From assembly GCF_007673775.1 (NCBI RefSeq), contig NZ_VEAF01000002.1, forward strand, positions 284,606-348,605: DNA of 64,000 nt, in the 5' to 3' direction. The stretch's first letter is position 1, and every line of letters begins with the position of its first letter. The translations under genes were made by a program, and so were the position numbers. Shown here piece by piece: positions 58,722 through 64,000 of this stretch. The stretch is from Curtobacterium sp. 9128 (GTDB lineage Bacteria > Actinomycetota > Actinomycetes > Actinomycetales > Microbacteriaceae). Under the pieces are notes generated by a model. That model was not told the origin of the DNA and ran no database searches. It saw only the letters and a list, made by a program, of their open reading frames with translations.

Positions 58722-59513
58722 TCAGCAGCCCGCGACGACGTCGTCCGGGTCGCCGAGGTCCTGCTCAGCACCCCAGTCGGCGAAGGTGAGGTCGACGGTG
58801 CCGGTCGTGTCGGACGCGCGGAACGAGTACGGCACGGGCTCCCCCACGGCGGAGACGACGAGCGTGCCGATCGGGGACGACCCGTTCGCGACGACGATCT
58901 GCACGCGGGCGTCCTTCCCCGTGCCCGTCACGGCGCCGGGGTGCAGCGTCACGTCGGAACCCGTCCCGAGCAGGCTCCGCAAGAGGTCGTCGGGCTCGGT
59001 GAACGGCGCGAGGTCGCGCATCGTCGCCGAGGTCGCCGGTACGCACACCCGCCCGCTCGTCGCCTTCGCCAACCCTGACTGTGCGGCGAACGCGGCGTTG
59101 CCGGACACCCACACGTCGTCGGCTCGGCGGCGGGCGTCGAGGGACACGTCCCCGACGGCGAGACGCAGGGCCGAGTCCTCGGCGGTGCCGCGGTAGTCGA
59201 TCCGCACCGCGCGGCCGGGCACGGTGTCCCCGGAGCCGGCCGCTGCCGCGGGGTCGGGGACGAGCTCGGTGACGGTGCCCGTCGCGACGACGGACTCGGA
59301 CCGCATCGCCGCGAGGACGTCCCGCAGCGCGGTCGCGCCGTCGACGGTCTCGATGCCGTTCGCCGATCCGTCGACCGGTGCCTGCCCGCCGAACCCGGTG
59401 GCGGTCGGGGTGACGGCGACGTCGGTCGGTGCCGGGCCGGAGCAGGCGGTCAGCGCGAGGGCGAGCACCCCGGCGGCGACTGCGACGACGAGCGGCCGAC
59501 GGTCACCCCGCAT
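58722..59513 (-). CDS. lipoprotein of unknown function
   Basis: The 263-residue product has a lipoprotein signal peptide (VVAVAAGVLALALTACSG) with the lipobox Cys at residue 24. A mature part with TVPGRAVRIDYRGTAEDSAL and GTLVVSAVGEPVPYSF resembles the LppX/LprG-like beta fold of actinobacterial lipoproteins, but only weakly. It overlaps the upstream gene by 11 bases. Confidence 0.8.
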   Translation of the reverse strand: MRGDRRPLVVAVAAGVLALALTACSGPAPTDVAVTPTATGFGGQAPVDGSANGIETVDGATALRDVLAAMRSESVVATGTVTELVPDPAAAAGSGDTVPGRAVRIDYRGTAEDSALRLAVGDVSLDARRRADDVWVSGNAAFAAQSGLAKATSGRVCVPATSATMRDLAPFTEPDDLLRSLLGTGSDVTLHPGAVTGTGKDARVQIVVANGSSPIGTLVVSAVGEPVPYSFRASDTTGTVDLTFADWGAEQDLGDPDDVVAGC

Positions 59514-60135
59514 CGCCCACGCAGACCTGCTTCGCGCCCTGGGCAGCCAGGGCACCGGCGTCCGTCGGGACGCTCTTGCCCCGGTTGTCGGCGGTGGCGC
59601 GGACCACGAAGCACGAGTCGGCGTCGTACAGGCCGGCCGACTTCGGGATCCAGACCTCGGTGCCACGGACCAGACGGGAGACGTCCACGGGCTTCGTGCC
59701 GGCCTCGACGACGAACACCGACCACGCGACGTCGTCGCCCTGCCACGACACCCGGACGTTGCCGCTGCCGGACTGCACGGCGAGGTCGGTCGGCGACGGT
59801 GGTCCCTCGGCGGTCACGGCGCGGACGACGAGCACGGCACCGACGACGACCGCGACGAGCGCGAGCGCCGCGGACACCAGGAACGCAGGGTGGCGCCAGA
59901 GCGGCCTGCGGTTGGTCTCGGTGCGCTCGAGCTCCGGCAGGACGCCGATGTCCGACCCCATCGCGCGCTTCGGCGTCGGGCTCGGCACGCCCCACTGCTC
60001 GTACAGCGCTGGCTGCCCGGGGTCCCAGCCGAGCCGGGTGCCCTGCCGCGCGGCGGTGCGCTCGTGCTCGGGCGACGGGGCGGACGGCACCGGGGCAGCG
60101 GGGATCGGCGGGACGACGGGCGATGACTCGCGCAA
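59503..60135 (-). CDS. single-pass membrane protein with Fn3-like domain
   Basis: The product has a Pro-rich cytoplasmic head (with GVLPELERTETNRRPLWRHP), one membrane helix (FLVSAALALVAVVVGAVLVV) and an outside domain that reads as one Fn3-like module (SPTDLAVQSGSGNVRVSW ... CFVVRATADNRG). A longer version would start at ATG 60183 (226 residues) but has no ribosome site. TTG 60135 (210 residues) has GGGGGAGGA about ten bases before it and is preferred. Context suggests a part of the neighbouring type VII-like locus. Confidence 0.68.
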   Translation of the reverse strand: MRESSPVVPPIPAAPVPSAPSPEHERTAARQGTRLGWDPGQPALYEQWGVPSPTPKRAMGSDIGVLPELERTETNRRPLWRHPAFLVSAALALVAVVVGAVLVVRAVTAEGPPSPTDLAVQSGSGNVRVSWQGDDVAWSVFVVEAGTKPVDVSRLVRGTEVWIPKSAGLYDADSCFVVRATADNRGKSVPTDAGALAAQGAKQVCVGDAG

Positions 60136-60195
60136 CGGACCAGTTCCTCCCCCGGGCGGTGATGCAGACGGCACCGCCAGCATACGGACGCCGAC

Positions 60196-60221
60196 GGGTC
60201 CCCGCGAGCACGCGGGGACCC
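60196..60221 (-). terminator. terminator hairpin between two minus-strand genes
   Basis: GGGTCCCCGCG and CGCGGGGACCC form a perfect 11-bp stem with an AGCA loop. It lies 11 bases after the stop of the frameshifted small gene and before the Fn3-like gene. Confidence 0.7.
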
Positions 60222-60232
60222 GAGCAGCGACG

Positions 60233-60444
60233 TCAGGCGCACGTGGTCGGGGGTGTGCGCGCGGGTGTGGAGTCCGGCCAGCGCAGCAGCCGGTCGGTGT
60301 CGTCGCGCTGCAGCCACCACGCGAGTTCTCCGGGGAAGGAGTTCAGTGCGACGTGACGACGGTGTCCTGCTCGCGGGACTCGCGCCCGACGCGGAGCTCC
60401 TCCGGTCCGAGCGGCATGTCGACGGGCTCGGTGGTGGGCGGCAC
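60233..60444 (-). pseudogene. probable frameshifted small gene
   Basis: Two adjacent frames with coding-like third positions join at 60343. The first reads VPPTTEPVDMPLGPEELRVG, continues RESREQDTVVTSH and stops at TGA. The second resumes directly as LNSFPGELAWWLQRDDTDRL, then LRWPDSTPARTPP, to a stop at 60233. Adding one C at the join (CACCTG for CACTG) would fuse them into one protein of about 70 residues. A terminator follows immediately. The start could be GTG 60444 or ATG 60417. It may be a real mutation, a sequencing error, or two overlapping peptides. I do not recognise the family. Confidence 0.4.
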
Positions 60445-60467
60445 CTGTCGGGGAGGTGGAGCCCGCC

Positions 60468-60473
60468 TATCAT
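60468..60473 (+). promoter_or_regulatory. -10 element for a leaderless transcript
   Basis: TATCAT ends six bases before GTG 60480, with no usable Shine-Dalgarno site. This fits a transcript starting at the G of the start codon. The -35 (CTGTCG) is poor. Confidence 0.5.
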
Positions 60474-60479
60474 GAGGGC

Positions 60480-61688
60480 GTGCTCCGGGGGCGTGCGACG
60501 ACGGCTGGACGAGGGCGGCTCGGTGCCGTGCTCGCGTCCGTCGCGCTCGCTGCGGTCGGTGTGCTGGCCCTGACGGGAGGCCCGGCACCGGTCGCGTGGG
60601 CCGCCGACGCTCCGCGGGCGGCCGGCTCGGCCGACCCGGCGGCGACGGGTGCTGACCCGGTGCGGGTGTCGGTCCCGTACCGGGGGAAGGTCGACGTGGC
60701 GCTCGGGGACGGCTGGTCGGTCGCCGACTGCGGCCGCGTGAACGTGCCGACGGGCGTCTCGATGGCGTGCTCGGGCGACTCGCTCTCGCTGACGTCCGAC
60801 GGGTACCGGACGGACTTCGGCACGGTGCTCATGACCGTGCCGCTGCACTCCGCGGCGTTCGACCTCGACGTCACCTACCTGGTGTCGATGGCACCGCCGG
60901 TGGCGCCGTCGCTCGACGGACAGACGTACGACTGGCCCTTCGCCGCCGGCAGCACGGCGTCCGTCCCCTGGTCCGACCTCGACGTCCGCTGCGACGGCTG
61001 TGCCGCGGGCCCGCGGATGCGCGTCATCACCGCCGGGCCGTCCGGGGTCGTCGCCAGCGTGACGGCGACCGGGCTGCTGGTCCGCGCTCCGGCGGACTGG
61101 ACCGGCACGGCGAAGGTCCGCGTGCGCGCGACCGACGACCAGGGGCGCGCCGGGTCCGCGACCGTGCGGGTCGTCTTCGTGGCGGCCGGGGCGAGCGGGC
61201 TGACGGCGGACGACGTCGTGCGGCGGCTCGGCACCGACGGCACCGTGACGCTCGACCTGCACGACCTGGTGCACAGCGGGAAGGGCGCCGTGACGGTCGA
61301 CGGGTGCGGCGACCCGGTCGCCGGCACGGTGACCTGCGCCGACGACGGCACCGCGGCCTACCGTCCGACGGGCACGATGACCGCTGCCGACCAGTTCTCC
61401 TTCCACGTCCGCACCGCCGCCGGCGACCAGGCCACCGGGACGGTGACCGTGCTCCCCGAGGAGGCTGCACGGACGGCCGCCACCGCGGCGGGGACGGTCG
61501 CGTCCGACGACGACCGCGGCGCGCGGTACCCGGCCACGGGCCTCCAGGCCGGCACCGGCACGACGACGGCCCGCAGCGTCGTCCGGACCCTGCCGTCCGA
61601 GGACGACACCGCGGCCGGAGGCCGGTCCACCGGGCTCCTCACGCCGCTCACCGCACCACTCGACCGCATCACGAAGGGGAACCGATGA
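60480..61688 (+). CDS. secreted Ig/cadherin-like protein of a type VII-like locus
   Basis: The 402-residue product has a signal peptide (RLGAVLASVALAAVGVLALT, cut near PVAWA) and three Ig- or cadherin-like modules (VRVSVPYRGKVDVALGDGWS, VRVRATDDQGRAGSATVRVV, AAYRPTGTMTAADQFSFHVR). The tail is without an obvious membrane helix. GTG 60480 is chosen over GTG 60456 because of the -10 six bases upstream. Its stop overlaps the ATPase gene start (ATGA), so the two are coupled. Confidence 0.75.
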   Translation: MLRGRATTAGRGRLGAVLASVALAAVGVLALTGGPAPVAWAADAPRAAGSADPAATGADPVRVSVPYRGKVDVALGDGWSVADCGRVNVPTGVSMACSGDSLSLTSDGYRTDFGTVLMTVPLHSAAFDLDVTYLVSMAPPVAPSLDGQTYDWPFAAGSTASVPWSDLDVRCDGCAAGPRMRVITAGPSGVVASVTATGLLVRAPADWTGTAKVRVRATDDQGRAGSATVRVVFVAAGASGLTADDVVRRLGTDGTVTLDLHDLVHSGKGAVTVDGCGDPVAGTVTCADDGTAAYRPTGTMTAADQFSFHVRTAAGDQATGTVTVLPEEAARTAATAAGTVASDDDRGARYPATGLQAGTGTTTARSVVRTLPSEDDTAAGGRSTGLLTPLTAPLDRITKGNR

Positions 61689-64000
61689 CGCTCCGCCTCA
61701 GCCTGCAGGACGCGACCTTCGTGGTCGACGCGACCGACGTGACGAGCGTCGCCGAGGTGGCGGCGGGCCTCGGGGTGGACCCGGCGTCGATCGCGCCGGG
61801 GACCGCGCCGGAGACCCCGCTCGTCGAGGCGGGGATCCTCAACGGGTCGACGCTGCCGGCCCGGGCACCGAGCGACCTGCCGCCCGGGCGGCCGCGACTC
61901 GAGGTCGTCGGCGGGCCCTTCGCCGGCGAGACCGTGCCGCTCCCCCTCGACGGCCCCCTGCGGATCGGCAGCTCCGGCGCGATGGAGCTCTGCGTCGCCG
62001 ACCCGTTCCTGCAGCCCCACCACGCGACGCTCGCGCTCGACCACGGCGCCCCCGACGACCTGCCGACGCCCGCGGTGCCGGGTCCCCTGCGCGCCGTGCT
62101 CAGCGTGATGGACGGCGCAGACGGTGTCGTCGTCAACGGCCGTGCCGTGACCGGCAGCGCGGACGTCGTCCCCGCCGACGTCGTGCAGATCGGCAGCTCG
62201 GTGTTCCGCATCGGCGTCGAGCCGTACGTCGACGCCGACCTGGCGCCGGACGAGGTCGGCATGCGCGGCTTCAACCGGAGCTCCCGGATCATGCCGCCGG
62301 CGACCCCGCCGACCGTGGTCCTGCCGGGGGACCAGCCCGACGACGTCGACAAGACACCGATGCCGTGGCTGTCCGCCGTGATCCCGGTGGTGCTCGGCGT
62401 GACGATGGCTCTCGTGTTCGCGCGGCCGATCATGCTCATGATGGCCGCCGCCTCGCCCGTGATGGTCGTCGGCACCTTCCTGACCCAGCGCTCGCGGGCG
62501 AAGAAGAAAGGCGTGAAGACGTTCGAGGAGTGGCGGCAGGACATCGCCGACACCCGGGTCCGGATCGCGCAGCTCGTGCGTGAGCAGCGGCTCGACTCCT
62601 GGTACCGCAGCGTCGACCCGGTGGTCGTCCGGGACATCGCCACCCGGCCGCTCGCCCGCCTGTGGGAGCGACGGAAGCGCGACGCGGACGCCCTGCACGT
62701 GCGCGTCGGCGTCGCCGAGGTCCCGCTGCAGGCGAACTTCCAGGGCGGGAAGGCGAAGAACGCCGCACCGCACCACGTCGGCGTCGCCCCGGCACCCGTC
62801 GACGTCGACCTGTCCGCCGGCGTCGTCGGCATCGCCGGGCCGGAGGACGTCACCCGGGCACTCGTCCGGTCGATGCTCGCGGCCGTCGCCACCCTCAGGT
62901 CACCGCGGGACACCCGCATCGTCGTGGTGTGCGGGGACGAGGGAGCGGCCGGCTGGGAGTGGACGCAGTGGCTCCCGCACACGCAGCAGGCCGAGGACGG
63001 TGCCTTCGCGCTCATCGGGAACACCGACGACGCCCGTCGGGAGCGCGTCCGTGAGCTCGCCGCGCTGGTGCAGATCCGCTCACGCGCGGGCTCGTCGGTC
63101 AGCGCCAGGGACTTCGACACCGACGTGGTGCTCGTCGTCGACGGCGCCCGCGAGTACCGCACGCTCCCCGGCATGGTGCAGGTGCTCGAGCAGGGCGCCC
63201 AGGTCGGTGTGCACGTCGTCGCGATCGACAGCGACCGCGCCCGCCTGCCGGAGGAGTCCCGCACCGTGGTCGCCGTGGACGCGGACGACCGCTCGCTCGC
63301 CCGACTCGAGTCGGACGCCGAGTACCACGCCTCGGTGCTCCTCGACGGGCTCTCCGTCCCCACCGCCGAGCGCATCGCCCGCAGCCTCTGCTCGATCCGG
63401 CACGTCTCCGGCGTCGGCGACGAGGGCATGCTGCCGACGAGCGTCCGCTACGTCGACCTGCTCGGCGTCGACCTCGACGACCCCGCGCCGATCGTGGCCC
63501 GCTGGCAGCGCTCGCCGCGGCGGACGCACGTGGTGGTGGGTGCCGGCGCCGACGGCGAGTTCGCGATCGACATCGCCGCCGACGGTCCGCACGCCCTCGT
63601 CGCCGGCACCACCGGCTCCGGCAAGTCCGAGTTCCTGCAGGCGCTCGTCGTCTCGCTCGCGATGGCGAACCGGCCGGACGCGCTGAACTTCGTGCTCGTC
63701 GACTACAAGGGCGCGTCGGCGTTCGCGGACTGCTCCCGGCTGCCGCACACCGTCGGCATGGTGACGAACCTCGACGCCCGCGAGACCGAGCGGGCCCTGA
63801 CCTCGCTCGACGCGGAGCTCAAGCGGCGCGAGACCGTCCTGCGACTGCCCGAGCTCGGCGTGAAGGACGTCGACGCCGCGTGGTCCAAGGACCCCGACGC
63901 CGCCGCCCGGAACGGCCTGGCCCGGCTGATGATCGTGATCGACGAGTTCGCCGAGCTGAAGACCGAGCACCCCGACTTCATCGACGGGCTGGTCCGCATC
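61685..64000 (+). CDS. FHA-FtsK/SpoIIIE ATPase, EssC/EccC-like (partial)
   Basis: This is the motor ATPase of a type VII-like secretion system, cut by the window edge (772 codons seen, frame open). It has an N-terminal ubiquitin-like stretch, an FHA domain (about 75-180, LRIGSSGAMELCVADPFLQP), two membrane helices (PWLSAVIPVVLGVTMALVFA and IMLMMAAASPVMVVGTFL), a linker domain, then the first FtsK/SpoIIIE domain with Walker A GTTGSGKS (641-648) and Walker B LMIVIDEFAEL (near 748-758). The FHA-membrane-FtsK order matches EssC/YukB of Firmicutes more than EccC of mycobacteria. A further one or two ATPase domains are expected beyond 64000. No WXG100 substrate is in view. Confidence 0.9.
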   Translation, partial: MTLRLSLQDATFVVDATDVTSVAEVAAGLGVDPASIAPGTAPETPLVEAGILNGSTLPARAPSDLPPGRPRLEVVGGPFAGETVPLPLDGPLRIGSSGAMELCVADPFLQPHHATLALDHGAPDDLPTPAVPGPLRAVLSVMDGADGVVVNGRAVTGSADVVPADVVQIGSSVFRIGVEPYVDADLAPDEVGMRGFNRSSRIMPPATPPTVVLPGDQPDDVDKTPMPWLSAVIPVVLGVTMALVFARPIMLMMAAASPVMVVGTFLTQRSRAKKKGVKTFEEWRQDIADTRVRIAQLVREQRLDSWYRSVDPVVVRDIATRPLARLWERRKRDADALHVRVGVAEVPLQANFQGGKAKNAAPHHVGVAPAPVDVDLSAGVVGIAGPEDVTRALVRSMLAAVATLRSPRDTRIVVVCGDEGAAGWEWTQWLPHTQQAEDGAFALIGNTDDARRERVRELAALVQIRSRAGSSVSARDFDTDVVLVVDGAREYRTLPGMVQVLEQGAQVGVHVVAIDSDRARLPEESRTVVAVDADDRSLARLESDAEYHASVLLDGLSVPTAERIARSLCSIRHVSGVGDEGMLPTSVRYVDLLGVDLDDPAPIVARWQRSPRRTHVVVGAGADGEFAIDIAADGPHALVAGTTGSGKSEFLQALVVSLAMANRPDALNFVLVDYKGASAFADCSRLPHTVGMVTNLDARETERALTSLDAELKRRETVLRLPELGVKDVDAAWSKDPDAAARNGLARLMIVIDEFAELKTEHPDFIDGLVRI

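Overview
The window is a stretch of chromosome from a very GC-rich actinobacterium. Ribosomal-protein, EF-Tu, EF-G and RNA polymerase sequences, actinobacterial gene orders, a class-E-type sortase signal (LAFTG) and several apparently leaderless genes point to Micrococcales, most likely Microbacteriaceae and perhaps Curtobacterium-like. The genus is an inference from protein style, not from a search.

Layout. From 50 to 9640, all on the minus strand, lies the S10-spc ribosomal protein cluster (rpsJ-rplC-D-W-B-rpsS-rplV-rpsC-rplP-rpmC-rpsQ-rplN-X-E-rpsH-rplF-R-rpsE-rpmD-rplO). No rpsN is present, and two hairpins sit between rplE and rpsH. From 10.2 to 20.9 kb there is an accessory block: a DarT-like protein, a type IB DNA topoisomerase and a 2857-residue repetitive surface adhesin with a sortase signal. 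From 21.1 to 25.7 kb lies the str operon (rpsL-rpsG-fusA-tuf) with a clear promoter. From 25.8 to 28.4 kb there are three small envelope-type genes.

From 28.5 to 41.4 kb there is a complete type IV pilus locus on the minus strand. It comprises pilB, pilT and pilC, then the major pilin, then three large prepilin-like proteins, prepilin peptidase, pilM, pilN and pilO. The pilB and pilin promoters share the same architecture: direct repeats of a CCCC-N2-TTCTGGG box every 33-34 bp, with a -10 hexamer 32-33 bp beyond the last box and no good -35. This looks like a dedicated activator-controlled pilus regulon and is the most interesting signal in the window. A VOC protein and a secreted Ig-like protein are transcribed the other way, followed by a shared terminator and then rpoC and rpoB (43.3-50.7 kb, minus) with a good promoter at 50.93 kb.

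From 51 to 60 kb are a membrane PH-like protein whose promoter is covered by a palindrome, a 33-bp tandem repeat, and a two-component system overlapping a CcdC-like membrane protein gene. These are followed by plus-strand genes for a spermidine-synthase-like protein, a Q/Y/G-rich membrane protein, a TPR-like protein, an SprT-like protein and a CGNR zinc-finger regulator. From 58.7 kb to the end lies what looks like the edge of a type VII-like secretion locus. It has a lipoprotein, a single-pass membrane protein, a probable frameshifted small gene, a secreted Ig-like protein and an FHA-FtsK/EssC-like ATPase that runs off the window.

Overall, three housekeeping blocks that are usually close together in Micrococcales (rpoBC, str, S10-spc) are separated here by two blocks of surface machinery: the pilus locus and the adhesin/DarT/topoisomerase block. 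Many starts were moved from the longest open frame using Shine-Dalgarno sites and overlaps. rpsL, rpoB and rpoC use TTG; fusA, tuf and rplN use GTG.
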